Notes: generated from the letters alone by a model not told the origin. A stretch of 64,000 nucleotides of DNA from Diabrotica undecimpunctata (GCF_040954645.1 NC_092806.1:113195231-113259230), one strand, 5' to 3'. Positions 1 to 12,500 are shown, counted from the first letter of the stretch. A program made the numbers and translations.

Positions 1-3000
1 CGCTGTGGACCGAGCGCCGGCGACTGGCTTACCGCTGAAGGTTTTTTCTAGAATACCATTTACCAGCTGTCTGTGAGCATCTATAGGGTCAGATTTTTAA
101 TGTAGGAAGAAGACAAATTGAAACTTATTTTATTTAATATTAATAATGACGAGCTAATAATAAAATGCCTAAAATAAGGTTATACAAAATCAGAGAAGTA
201 TGTTTTAGAAACAAGCAACCATATTGTTATGCACCAGTTCTAACACCATTTCAATTTAACCACAAAATACTTTATCATAATAATTTCTATTATTCAAACA
301 TAGAAAAACATAGAAAATCACCAGGAGAGGACAGAATACCGAACGAACTCCTTAAGTACGTAATACTAGATCTGACCAATCAGCTATTTAAACTAATCTA
401 AAAAATAATAAAATAAAATAGAATTTCTCAAGAAAGGAAATCAAGCATCCTAATACCTCTCTTTAAAAACAGAGACAAATCGAACCCGGAAAGTTACAGA
501 GCAATTAATTTATTAAACACAACACTAATATTAACAACCAAAGTGATAACAAATAAATTGAATGAAATTATAACACTAGCAGAAGAACAACAAGGTTTTA
601 GGCAGGGAAGATTATGCAACGACGCTATATTTATAACGAGAAAAAGAACAAAACACAAAACCTGTTAATGTCCATGTATTATTTTCAACTTTATCTTGAG
701 ATAGAAGATTTTATTTTTCCCGAAAATGAAAAAGACACTACACAAAGAGACGAGATAACTGATATTCCAAAAAAAAGATTCAGTGTTTTCACCAGTCTTA
801 GGTTTCTAATGAAACATTTAGGCGTCGAATGTCGCTGTGGACCGAGCGCCGGCGACTGGCTTACCGCTGAAGGTTTTTTCTAGAATACCATTTACCAGCT
901 GTCTGTGAGCATCTATAGGGTCAGATTTTTAATGTAGGAAGAAGACAAATTGAAACTTATTTTATTTAATATTAATAATGACGAGCTAATAATAAAATGC
1001 CTAAAATAAGGTTATACAAAATCAGAGAAGTATGTTTTAGAAACAAGCAACCATATTGTTATGCACCAGTTCTAACACCACTTCAATTTAACCACAAAAT
1101 ACTTTATCATAATAATTTCTATTATTCAAACATAGAAAAACATAGAAAATCACCAGGAGAGGACAGAATACCGAACGAACTCCTAAAGTAAATAATACTA
1201 GATCTGACCAATCAGCTATTAAAACTAATCTAAAAAATAATAAAATAAAATAGAATTTCTCAAGAAAGGAGATCAAGCATCCTAATACCTCTCTTTAAAA
1301 ACAGAGACAAATCGAACCCGGAAAGTTACAGAGCAATTAATTTATTAAACACAACACTAATATTAACAACCAAAGTGATAACAAATAAATTTAATGAAAT
1401 TATAACACTAGCAGAAGAACAACAAGGTTTTAGGTCGGGAAGATTATGCAGCGACGCTATATTTATAACGAGAAAAAGAACAAAACACAAAACCTGTTAA
1501 TGTCCATGTATTATTTTCAACTTTACCTTGAGATAGAAGATTTTATTTTTCCCGAAAATGAAAAAGACACTACACAAAGAGCCGAGATAACTGATATTCC
1601 AAAAAAAAGATTCAGTGTTTTCACCAGTCTTAGGTTTCTAATGAAACATTTAGGCGTCGAATGTCGCTGTGGACCGAGCGCCGGCGACTGGCTTACCGCT
1701 GAAGGTTTTTTCTAGAATACCATTTACCAGCTGTCTGTGAGCATCTATAGGGTCAGATTTTTAATGTAGGAAGAAGACAAATTGAAACTTATTTTATTTA
1801 ATATTAATAATGACGAGCTAATAATAAAATGCCTAAAATAAGGTTATACAAAATCAGAGAAGTATGTTTTAGAAACAAGCAACCATATTGTTATGCACCA
1901 GTTCTAACACCACTTCAATTTAACCACAAAATACTTTATCATAATAATTTCTATTATTCAAACATAGAAAAACATAGAAAATCACCAGGAGAGGACAGAA
2001 TACCGAACGAACTCCTAAAGTACATAATACTAGATCTGACCAATCAGCTATTAAAACTAATCTAAAAAATAATAAAATAAAATAGAATTTCTCAAGAAAG
2101 GAGATCAAGCATCCTAATACCTCTCTTTAAAAACAGAGACAAATCGAACCCGGAAAGTTACAGAGCAATTAATTTATTAAACACAACACTAATATTAACA
2201 ACCAAAGTGATAACAAATAAATTGAATGAAATTATAACACTAGCAGAAGAACAACAAGGTTTTAGGCAGGGAAGATTATGCAACGACGCTATATTTATAA
2301 CGAGAAAAAGAACAAAACACAAAACCTGTTAATGTCCATGTATTATTTTCAACTTTATCTTGAGATAGAAGATTTTATTTTTCCCGAAAATGAAAAAGAC
2401 ACTACACAAAGAGACGAGATAACTGATATTCCAAAAAAAAGATTCAGTGTTTTCACCAGTCTTAGGTTTCTAATGAAACATTTAGGCGTCGAATGTCGCT
2501 GTGGACCGAGCGCCGGCGACTGACTTACCGCTGAAGGTTTTTTCTAGAATACCATTTACCAGCTGTCTGTGAGCATCTATAGGGTCAGATTTTTAATGTA
2601 GGAAGAAGACAAATTGAAACTTATTTTATTTAATATTAATAATGACGAGCTAATAATAAAATGCCTAAAATAAGGTTATACAAAATCAGAGAAGTATGTT
2701 TTAGAAACAAGCAACCATATTGTTATGCACCAGTTCTAACACCACTTCAATTTAACCACAAAATACTTTATCATAATAATTTCTATTATTCAAACATAGA
2801 AAAACATAGAAAATCACCAGGAGAGGACAGAATACCGAACGAACTCCTAAAGTACATAATACTAGATCTGACCAATCAGCTATTAAAACTAATCTAAAAA
2901 ATAATAAAATAAAATAGAATTTCTCAAGAAAGGAGATCAAGCATCCTAATACCTCTCTTTAAAAACAGAGACAAATCGAACCCGGAAAGTTACAGAGCAA

Positions 3001-5527
3001 TTAATTTATTAAACACAACACTAATATTAACAACCAAAGTGATAACAAATAAATTTAATGAAATTATAACACTAGCAGAAGAACAACAAGGTTTTAGGTC
3101 GGGAAGATTATGCAGCGACGCTATATTTATAACGAGAAAAAGAACAAAACACAAAACCTGTTAATGTCCATGTATTATTTTCAACTTTACCTTGAGATAG
3201 AAGATTTTATTTTTCCCGAAAATGAAAAAGACACTACACAAAGAGACGAGATAACTGATATTCCAAAAAAAAGATTCAGTGTTTTCACCAGTCTTAGGTT
3301 TCTAATGAAACATTTAGGCGTCGAATGTCGCTGTGGACCGAGCGCCGGCGACTGGCTTACCGCTGAAGGTTTTTTCTAGAATACCATTTACCAGCTGTCT
3401 GTGAGCATCTATAGGGTCAGATTTTTAATGTAGGAAGAAGACAAATTGAAACTTATTTTATTTAATATTAATAATGACGAGCTAATAATAAAATGCCTAA
3501 AATAAGGTTATACAAAATCAGAGAAGTATGTTTTAGAAACAAGCAACCATATTGTTATGCACCAGTTCTAACACCACTTCAATTTAACCACAAAATACTT
3601 TATCATAATAATTTCTATTATTCAAACATAGAAAAACATAGAAAATCACCAGGAGAGGACAGAATACCGAACGAACTCCTAAAGTACATAATACTAGATC
3701 TGACCAATCAGCTATTAAAACTAATCTAAAAAATAATAAAATAAAATAGAATTTCTCAAGAAAGGAGATCAAGCATCCTAATACCTCTCTTTAAAAACAG
3801 AGACAAATCGAACCCGGAAAGTTACAGAGCAATTAATTTATTAAACACAACACTAATATTAACAACCAAAGTGATAACAAATAAATTTAATGAAATTATA
3901 ACACTAGCAGAAGAACAACAAGGTTTTAGGTCGGGAAGATTATGCAGCGACGCTATATTTATAACGAGAAAAAGAACAAAACACAAAACCTGTTAATGTC
4001 CATGTATTATTTTCAACTTTACCTTGAGATAGAAGATTTTATTTTTCCCGAAAATGAAAAAGACACTACACAAAGAGACGAGATAACTGATATTCCAAAA
4101 AAAAGATTCAGTGTTTTCACCAGTCTTAGGTTTCTAATGAAACATTTAGGCGTCGAATGTCGCTGTGGATCGAGCGCCGGCGACTGGCTTACCGCTGAAG
4201 GTTTTTTCTAGAATACCATTTACCAGCTGTCTGTGAGCATCTATAGGGTCAGATTTTTAATGTAGGAAGAAGACAAATTGAAACTTATTTTATTTAATAT
4301 TAATAATGACGAGCTAATAATAAAATGCCTAAAATAAGGTTATACAAAATCAGAGAAGTATGTTTTAGAAACAAGCAACCATATTGTTATGCACCAGTTC
4401 TAACACCACTTCAATTTAACCACAAAATACTTTATCATAATAATTTCTATTATTCAAACATAGAAAAACATAGAAAATCACCAGGAGAGGACAGAATACC
4501 GAACGAACTCCTAAAGTACATAATACTAGATCTGACCAATCAGCTATTAAAACTAATCTAAAAAATAATAAAATAAAATAGAATTTCTCAAGAAAGGAGA
4601 TCAAGCATCCTAATACCTCTCTTTAAAAACAGAGACAAATCGAACCCGGAAAGTTACAGAGCAATTAATTTATTAAACACAATACTAATATTAACAACCA
4701 AAGTGATAACAAATAAATTTAATGAAATTATAACACTAGCAGAAGAACAACAAGGTTTTAGGTCGGGAAGATTATGCAGCGACGCTATATTTATAACGAG
4801 AAAAAGAACAAAACACAAAACCTGTTAATGTCCATGTATTATTTTCAACTTTACCTTGAGATAGAAGATTTTATTTTTCCCGAAAATGAAAAAGACACTA
4901 CACAAAGAGCCGAGATAACTGATATTCCAAAAAAAAGATTCAGTGTTTTCACCAGTCTTAGGTTTCTAATGAAACATTTAGGCGTCGAATGTCGCTGTGG
5001 ACCGAGCGCCGGCGACTGGCTTACCGCTGAAGGTTTTTTCTAGAATACCATTTACCAGCTGTCTGTGAGCATCTATAGGGTCAGATTTTTAATGTAGGAA
5101 GAAGACAAATTGAAACTTATTTTATTTAATATTAATAATGACGAGCTAATAATAAAATGCCTAAAATAAGGTTATACAAAATCAGAGAAGTATGTTTTAG
5201 AAACAAGCAACCATATTGTTATGCACCAGTTCTAACACCACTTCAATTTAACCACAAAATACTTTATCATAATAATTTCTATTATTCAAACATAGAAAAA
5301 CATAGAAAATCACCAGGAGAGGACAGAATACCGAACGAACTCCTAAAGTACGTAATACTACATCTGACCAATCAGCTATTAAAACTAATCCAAAAAATAA
5401 TAAAATAAAATAGAATTCCTCAAGAATGGAGATCAAGCATCCTAATACTTCTCTTTAAAAAGAGAGACAAATAGGACCCGGAAAGTTACAGAGCAATTAA
5501 TTTATTAAACACAACACTAGAATTAAC
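1..5527. repeat. Tandem array of 832-bp units (LINE-derived satellite-like repeat)
   Basis: The same sequence restarts at 1, 833, 1665, 2497, 3329, 4161 and 4993, exactly 832 bp apart, and the copies differ at only a few sites. Six units are complete, the seventh runs into a longer form, and the array continues off the left edge. Each unit is a core of roughly 510 bp plus about 320 bp of LINE reverse transcriptase (about 318-640 in unit 1), recognisable by SPGEDRIPNELL and ESYRAINLLNT. The short open frames in each unit (61-89 codons) repeat with the unit and are broken relative to the LINE, so I do not call them genes. Monomer length and near-identity resemble satellite DNA. Confidence 0.95.
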
Positions 5528-6771
5528 TAATGTTTGTATTTTGAGAACGATTTCCGAAGTGGAAATTGAAACGTCAATAAACGTATTTTAACCTTTAATT
5601 GTGGCTTATTCCCATTTAAATAGTAATTAATCTAAAATGCCACAAGAAAATAGCTTCAGAACAATACTAAAATTAACAACTAAAATGATCAAATAAACAG
5701 AATGAAATTATAACGGTAGCAGAAGAACGAGGTTTTACGTCGAGAAGATCATGCAACGACGCTATATTTATTATGATGCAAGTGCAAGAGAAGTCATTAG
5801 AATATAACCAACCGGCATATCTATGTTTCGTGGACCTTACAAAGGCATTTGATTGGGTCAAATTAAAAGACATTATCCACTTGCTGTATGCAAGAAATAT
5901 ACCGCTAGGAATAATCAAAACGATCGAAAATATTTACCAAAACAACGCAATAAATGTAAAAGTAGAAAAAGAACTAACCGATCCTAGTGAAGCTGGCAAC
6001 GTAGTAAGACAGGGAGATTCCCTGAGTCGGCTATTGTTGAACCTGATTATAGATGAAATAATAAAAAAAGTAAGAACTAAAAAAGGATAACAAATGTGAG
6101 AGAAACAACTTAAAATAATCTGCTATGCAGACGACGCAATACTACTCTCTCAAGTTGAAGTTGATTTACAGCGTAGGCTGCACCAATTAATTATTACCGC
6201 CAAAAAATTTTTTCATTTTAATTGTCCCCAAAAAGACAAATCGCATGGTTAGAACAGCAAATTTACTAAGATGTAAATTGGAGCGGGGAGGTCAAATAAT
6301 AGAACAAGTGATTGAGTTTAAATATCTAGGCATCACATTATCTAGCTACGGAAAGCTCGAACATGCAGTAAAATATCAAGTAAATAGAGCAAACAGAGCA
6401 ATAATGACATACGCGGCAGAAATAAGACCTGGCACAACAAGAACAAAAAGGATGTGAGAAACAGCAGAGATGAAAACACAGAGAAAAATTGATGGTAAGA
6501 CACTATTGGACAAAGCTAGAAGTACAGATATACTACGTAGAAGCAAGGTGGAGAACATCACAAATTGGGTAAGAAATAGAGGAGTAGAATGAAACGATCA
6601 TATAAGCCGAATTACAACAAATAGAGTAGTAAAGACTGCAAGAGACGGTTTCCAAATAAGAAGACGATCAGTAGGAAGACCACGAAAACGATGGAATGAC
6701 AATTTACTGGAGGTACATTGAAAAACAGACAGAGTCATGTCTATATAAAAAGAGAAGAAGAAGAGAAGAAG
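5310..6771 (+). pseudogene. 5'-truncated LINE reverse transcriptase, parent form of the LINE piece in the 832-bp unit
   Basis: The frame starts at the RT domain-0 motif SPGEDRIPNELL, passes ESYRAINLLNT, motif A (CFVDLTKAFDWV, about 5826), motif B (RQGDSLS, about 6008) and motif C (CYADDAILL, about 6122), and ends in the C-terminal RRSVGRPRKRWND stretch and a (GAA)-rich tail at about 6752-6771. Stops and frameshifts break it into several frames, and a 133-bp repeat sits inside it at 5528-5660. The RT motifs are of an APE-type non-LTR element; the clade is not settled. The tandem units to the left contain only the first 320 bp of this segment, so this copy preserves about 1 kb that they lost. 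Confidence 0.85.
5528..5660 (+). mobile_element. Short Penelope-like/retrozyme-like insertion with hammerhead-like core
   Basis: A 133-bp segment absent from the other repeat units is flanked by an imperfect 17-bp duplication (5511-5527 and 5661-5677). It contains an 8-bp stem (CGATTTCC / GGAAATTG, allowing a G-U pair) with a short loop followed by AAACGTC. This resembles stem II and the GAAA-C part of the hammerhead ribozymes found in Penelope-like elements. The CTGATGA part is degenerate here (TTGAGAA). A second copy lies in the opposite orientation at about 17228-17325. Confidence 0.6.
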
Positions 6772-8100
6772 AACAAAACACAAAACCCTTTAATTTCCAT
6801 GTATTATTTTCTACTTTATCTTGAGATAGAAAATTTTATTTTTCTCGAAAATGAAAAAGAAACTACACAAAGAGCCGAGATAACTGATATTCCAAAAGAA
6901 AGATTCAGTGTTTTCACAAGTCTTTGGTTTCTACTGAAACATTTAGGCGTCGAATGTCGCTATGGACCAAGCGCCGGCGACTGGCTTACCACTGAAGGTT
7001 TTTTCTAGAATACCATTTACCAGCTGTCTGTGAGCAACTATGGGGCCAGATTTTTAATCTAGGAAGAAGGACAAATTGAGACTTAATTTATTTAATATTA
7101 TTAATGACGAAATAAAAAGAAAGTGCCTTAAATAAGGTATAAATTTCCAATTATCAAACATAATAAAACACAAAACTTTTCCATGTATTATATCCAACGT
7201 GACAACGTGATGATGCAACAAATAATACCAAAGATATACATCAAAGATTTAAGGTATGAGTAGAGCTGAAATATTAACAAACAAGAAAAGAAATTTAGTT
7301 ATATAGAAGACTTTTATAGAGGAAATATTTTACTTAAAATTTCTTGATCTTATCACTGAAACTTTTTGCTAGAATACCATTTACCAGCTGTCTGTGAGTA
7401 TCTATAGGGGCAGAGTTTTAATCTAGGAAAAAAGACAAATTAAAACTTGTTTTATAATGCCTAAAATAAGGTAATAAAAAATCAGAGAAGTGTGTACTAG
7501 TAATAAGCATCAAAAACGATATGCAATAACTCTTAAACCACTTCATCAAAACCAACAAGTACTTTAACATAATAATTTCCAATAATCAAACATAATAGAA
7601 TAGAAAACCTTTTAACTTTCCTATATTATTATATAACAACGTAACAACGTAATTAAAACACAACGAATGACACTAGAAAATATATATCAAAGATATAAGG
7701 TAAAAGTAGATCTGAGAAATAACTAACAAGGATAGACATTCTAATATTACAAGCATTACATTCGATATATTTAAAATGACTTCTTTATCGTTTTTGTTAT
7801 GTTTGTTACGTTGAATGTTGCTATGGACCGAGCACTGCTAACTGATTTTTATTCCAGAATAAGTACTATTTACCAAAGCCGTACGCGAACGTGTATTTAG
7901 GGAGACATCTATATTTTAATTTGGCAAAGGAAGATAAGTTAAACCTTATTATAGGGACTATATTAACAGAAAATAATTCGTAAAAAGAAGGATATGCAAT
8001 AGAAAGATGGACAATAATAGAAATCTTTTGTAAATACGTATTTCTGACTCATTGGTCGTCATCAGTACGGTGTAGCCAACTTATAATAGCTGAGACATGT
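6772..8100 (+). repeat. Downstream part of the repeat core and older, LINE-free diverged copies
   Basis: From 6772 the sequence returns to the repeat core, with the landmark ACCATTTACCAGCTGTCTGT at about 7013. Diverged versions of that landmark recur at about 7376 and 7861. In the copies around 7160-7190 and 7585-7640 the LINE piece is missing: the flank CAAACATAATAAAACACAA runs directly into TTCCATGTATTAT. These therefore look like empty-site versions of the unit. Divergence rises rightward, and the last recognisable homology fades near 8000. Confidence 0.8.
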
Positions 8101-8379
8101 TAATAAAAAGGGTGAATGATTAAGTATATATTTTTAAAAAATAAAAAAGACTTAATGGCAAAACTTGTTCAAAAAGGATTTATAAAATTTATTAAAAAGA
8201 TGCTAGGCAACCGCAAACACGTATTTACTAAGAATATGCAGGTTTTTTTAGTGGTTTTTCAGCTAGGTCTTCATTATGTATGTTCATTGGTCTTTGTTAA
8301 CTAAACTGTGAAATAATTTTTCCGTTGCTGTACAGGTTTTGTAAGTGCTGTACAAGTGTTGACTCCACAATCAATAAGG

Positions 8380-8870
8380 ACCCTTATCGTACAATAAATG
8401 AAACCTCTCTATAAAGTTTTACGATTAGAGGATATTGTTTAAAAAAAATGTGTAAAAATACGAGTGAGAACGAAGGAGAAGAAGACATGACGATACCAAA
8501 ATCAATAGGGTTCTTTCTTACACCAAATAGAACCTATATGATAAGTTTTAAGAAAGATTTAAAAATACGTGAGAGAATGAAGGAAAATGAAAAGAAGACA
8601 AGTCGATCCCAAATTTAAAAGATCATTTTAACACCATGGAAAACTTATGTGCCAAGTTTTAGAACTCCAGAAGTTTGCTTTTAACAAAATTAACAGGCCT
8701 TAGAAAACTAAGAAGAAGAAAAAAACCCTGTTTAACCAAAATTAACAAAAAGACTTTGAGAAGAAATTGACGCCAAATTTGCTAGGGTCCCAATATGCTT
8801 ATACCAATAGAAACGCACGTACTAAGTTCCTAATACCTAGGATCTTCGTACAAAACACAAAACAATCTGA
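8380..8870. repeat. Diverged short tandem repeats of about 110-150 bp
   Basis: Similar phrases recur about four times with substitutions: a GACGATACCAAA-like start, a run resembling ACACCAAATAGAACC, then AAGTTTTA and a purine-rich GAGAAGAAGA stretch. By eye the copies are too diverged for a firm unit length. Nothing coding is seen here or in 8101-8380 beyond a short lysine-rich open frame at 8116-8304 that I do not support as a gene. Confidence 0.35.
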
Positions 8871-9109
8871 GAAGAAGAAGAAAATAAAACAGTTTATTTA
8901 TAATATATTATTTATATTACATTACAATAATCCAACTAACTTTCTTTTCAATATTTAGTTTAATACACAAACTGACCTATAATCTATAATAATATTAAAA
9001 GTTTCTAAAAACTCACCTGAAAAAAATTTCTGGAAAAATTTCCACTGGAATTCCTTACCTGCCAGCGAATGGCCACTAACTGAGGGGCCCCTGGAAGGTG
9101 CGCTGTTTA

Positions 9110-10925
9110 TATTTCTGATTTGCATGCTGGATTTGTACCGGTTAGTTCTAGTTCGGTATTGCATTTTTCTGTGTGAAGGATATGGGTAATGGTGGTGATT
9201 AGAATGGACGTATAGGTAGAGAAGGAGCGGGAATAGAAATGGTTCATGAAGGTTTGGGAATGGGAATAAAAAATGATAAACGAAATAGAGTGATTGACTT
9301 CGCAGTGGCATGGGATTTGGTTGTCATTAACGTTCTCTTTATCTCGTTCTTTATGAATACTGAAGACCAATATGTTACCTATAGATAACATATTGGTCTT
9401 CAAGGAAAGATAGTCTGCACAGCTGTATGAAGAGTTTGAGACACCCGAGAGAATTGCTAAAACAAGGGACAAGTCATCAAAGGACTTGACCCTCGTGAGG
9501 CAGATTAAGAGTGCAGATGAAAGAGTGTTAAGAACCGATGTTGAAATAAAGCAAATCCGGTATGAGTACTTTAGAAAGTTGCTAAATGAAGAACACCAGA
9601 GAAGAGACGGAGGATGCGGGTTCCCAAATGTGAATATAATACCTGGCGAGACATGAAGTTGTTGAGGGGTTAAATAGGATGAAAGATGGTAAGGCAGACC
9701 TGATGAAATAATTGTAGAGGTTTGAAAGGCTCTTGGAGAGGAAGGGGTTGATATTTTGTAGCAAATGGTGAGTAGGATATATGTAGAAGAAAGGATGCCC
9801 AATGCATGGAGAGAGGGTGCGATGTTATCATTGTATAAAGATAAAGGACTTTAAGAACTATAGAGGAATAAAGTTAATGTCGCATACAATGAAAATCTGA
9901 AAGAACACTGTAAAGTGAAGGTTAAGGAGAGAGACATCCATAAGAGAAGAACAGTTTGGGTTTGTGCCAGGAAGGAGGACAACGGATGCCTTGTTTGCTT
10001 TGAGACAGCTGTTAGAGAAATACGGCGGGAAGAAAAGAGAGTATATTTGGTATTTATAGGTCTTGATAAGGCGTACGATACAGTTCTTAGACAAGAGCGA
10101 TCTAGATGTATGAGAGAGAAATGGGTTCCCAAGAAGTACGTAAGGCTCGTGAAGGAAATATATGAGGGAGCATACACCAAAGTAAGGACTTGTGCGAATT
10201 GACGACTGAAATTTTACCAGTCACGGTTGGTTTGCATTAAGGCTCTTTAGTAAGTCCTACCTGTTTAATCTTGTTATGGATGTACTGACAGAAAAAGTAG
10301 GGGAGAGAGCTCCTTGATCACTGCACTTTGCTGATGATATCGTGTTAATAGAGGAGAGCAAAGAAATGTTGCAGGGGAAATTGGAGTGTCGAAGAAGGGC
10401 TATTGAAGGGGGAAAACTATGGGCTGGTTGGTTTAACTGGATGCCAATGAGCGCGGTAGTTTGTGATATAAAAATCAAGGAATAGCTAAAAGGAAAAATA
10501 TACAAGAGTGTAGTGAGACCTACGTTGGTGTAGGTTTAAAAGATTCAGGAAAATAAGATGGAGGTAGCTGAAATAAAAATATTACGGAGGATGTTGAGTA
10601 AGACTAGAAAGGACAGGATCAGGAACCACTTAATTGGGGAAAGAGCCGAGGTGACTACAGTTTTAAAAAATACTCAAGAAAAAAGGCTGTGGTCATGTCA
10701 GACGTAGAGATGAAAACTATGTGGGATGAAAGATAGAGCTGCTAAAAGTTGATGGAAGGAGAGGTAGAGGAAAACCGAGGAGAATATGAAAGGACTGTGT
10801 GGTAGAGGACTTGAGAGAGAAAGATTTAGGTAAAGAAGGACCGGTAGACAGAAATGAGTGGCGACGAAGAGTAAGGAACAGCGACGCCTGGAAATAAAAA
10901 GGCTGAAGAAGAAGAAGAAGAAGAA
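9110..10925 (+). pseudogene. RTE-type LINE: endonuclease C-terminus, reverse transcriptase and C-terminal domain
   Basis: In order I read an endonuclease tail (GMGIKNDKRN then DFAVAWDLVVINVLF, about 9255-9340), the linker (KQIRYEYFRKLLNEEHQR, about 9550), RT motif A (LVFIGLDKAYDTV, 10040-10085), the following GVPEKYVRLV-like stretch, a motif B remnant near 10220, motif C with FADDIVL-type residues near 10327, and the C-terminal YKSVVRPTLV and LSKTRKDRIRN stretch to about 10640. It ends in a (GAA)n tail at about 10903-10928, typical of RTE elements. Many frameshifts and stops make it non-functional. The motif A glycine where aspartate is expected (FIDL to FIGL) would also abolish catalysis. 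The nearest relative here is the C-terminal fragment at 27945-28560. Confidence 0.85.
9361..9402. repeat. Perfect inverted repeat, 17-bp arms, 8-bp loop
   Basis: TGAAGACCAATATGTTA at 9361-9377 is the exact reverse complement of 9386-9402, with CCTATAGA between. It lies where the RTE endonuclease frame stops matching and before the RT linker resumes, so it may mark a rearrangement junction. Confidence 0.9.
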
Positions 10926-11229
10926 GAAGGATAGGGGTGGTAAAGCCTTGTTTTAGGCTACATTCCTCTTCTTGGACTTTTTCTGTATGTTTGGGACGAT
11001 GATTTTCTGTTAATGAGTTAAGACCGGCGTAAGAGTCAAGGTGGGAGTTTGATGGAGTTTAACGTTGTGCAATGAGTTTGAGAAACCACAGAAAACCAAT
11101 CTTCCCATGTCCTTGTGTAAATTAAATCGACTAGTAAGGTGGCATGTAGTTTTGTCAATGGCTAGTGGGTGCATTCTAGGAGCTAGAGCTTAGGTGGGAT
11201 GTAACGGGATTAAAATCTGGTTTGTATAA

Positions 11230-12500
11230 ATCTTTGATTAATAGAAAAGTTGAAGGTTGACACTACGATTGCGTGTCCGTATATATTTCGGAAGATCTTG
11301 TTAGAGATATTGGTAGGAGTTTTTTCACGTAATACGTAGAAAAAGATCATAGGAATGAGGTTAATTATCGATTTTATGTCCGAAGTGAGTTCGTATGAGG
11401 AAATTTGTCTAGGGTAGTGACTGTATGTGTGTTTTTCTATGTTGTGGGAGCACTTTTTCTGGTGGGACATTTGTGTGAATATGCCGAGTATGTGCCGCAA
11501 TAGTTTGAACCGGATGGTACATCTGCATATATATGATTTGTGATTTTGTCCGCAGTTTGGAGAGATAGTGGCTCTTTGTTGGTATTCTGTGTTGTGACGT
11601 TCGCTTTAACAGCATCTTATTGCTAATGCTTGATGACATTATTCGATCTAGCGATCTCACAACGTATAATCTTCAGTGTTTCAGTGCTTCTGAGAATTTT
11701 TGTTTTGAGTTCTCGAAGACTTGAACAAAGCTTATAGGGATGTTATTTTAGCGGAAAATTATTCTGACAATTTAAATGTTAGGGAAGTGGCATTATGATT
11801 GATGGTCTTCAATGTTTTTTTGTGAAAAATTTTTGTTAGCACCTGTCATGACGAGATCGAGGTTTAATTGGATTTTGGTTGTGACTTTTGTGGAGGATTT
11901 GTGTTGAAATATATGATGCCAATAGTGATTATCACGATATTGTTTCTTAGCTTTGTCTGAAATTCGTGGATATTTTGGGGTTAAGGTTTAGGGTTATGTG
12001 TTGAGGGATGCTGTTTGGTCTAATGAATAGCCTTTTAAGTGGGTTATGATATTGGGAAGAAGTTCGTTTGATTTTAAAATATTGTTGGGAAGTGTTTTGT
12101 TGGCAAATGTTTGGTGGGATGTGTTCTACAAGGTATTTGCTTAGGTTGTCTGTCTTGTTGATTTGTCTTGTGTTTGAGTTGATTGTTGTTCAGATTGAGT
12201 TGTATGTGTTTCGTTTTGTGTTTTTTGATTGTAAGGTTGGGGGTAAAGGTTCAATAGGTATTGTTTCTGTCGCATGTTTATGTTGTGTGTTGTGTGTAAC
12301 TGTAATGTTAATGTACTGTAATATGGGATATAAGGTATAAGGGGTGATGTGTTGATTGTGGATTTGGTTGTAACTGTGGCGGATTTGTAAGGAGAGTTGA
12401 CTGTAAGTGACTTGAATTTTGATAGGTAGATTTTGAGTTTTAAATAAATAATCGGTTGAATCTGTGTTGATTGCAGAATTATTAAGGAATGTGTGCGTTT
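11230..12500 (-). pseudogene. LINE ORF1 remnant (RRM-like domain and zinc knuckle)
   Basis: Read on the minus strand, the segment begins with a long Gln/Thr/Ser/Asn-rich stretch, then a domain with LDLVMTGANK and IEDHQS (about 11800-11880) and FVQVFENSKQKFSEALKH (about 11690), then a cysteine/histidine cluster with CGTYSAYSHKCPTRK (about 11440-11490). This order matches the RRM-plus-zinc-knuckle ORF1 protein of Jockey/CR1/I-type LINEs, an RNA-binding partner for retrotransposition. Stops and frameshifts are frequent. The C/A-rich coding strand gives this area its unusual G/T bias on the plus strand. The copy at 47985-49090 shares the same motifs. No matching RT follows it. Confidence 0.6.

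Noticed and set aside
165..5436. Repeated short frames (MPKIRLYKIREVC..., MQRRYIYNEKK..., MISFLEKFYF...) as genes
   Set aside because: They recur at exactly 832 bp because the DNA repeats, and they cross the core/LINE junctions with no continuous LINE domain. Unit-to-unit stops (for example at 1189 and 2521) show no constraint.
9107..9802. 231-codon minus-strand frame as a gene
   Set aside because: It runs antisense to the RTE LINE, whose plus-strand translation shows the conserved endonuclease and linker motifs. The minus frame has no recognisable domain.
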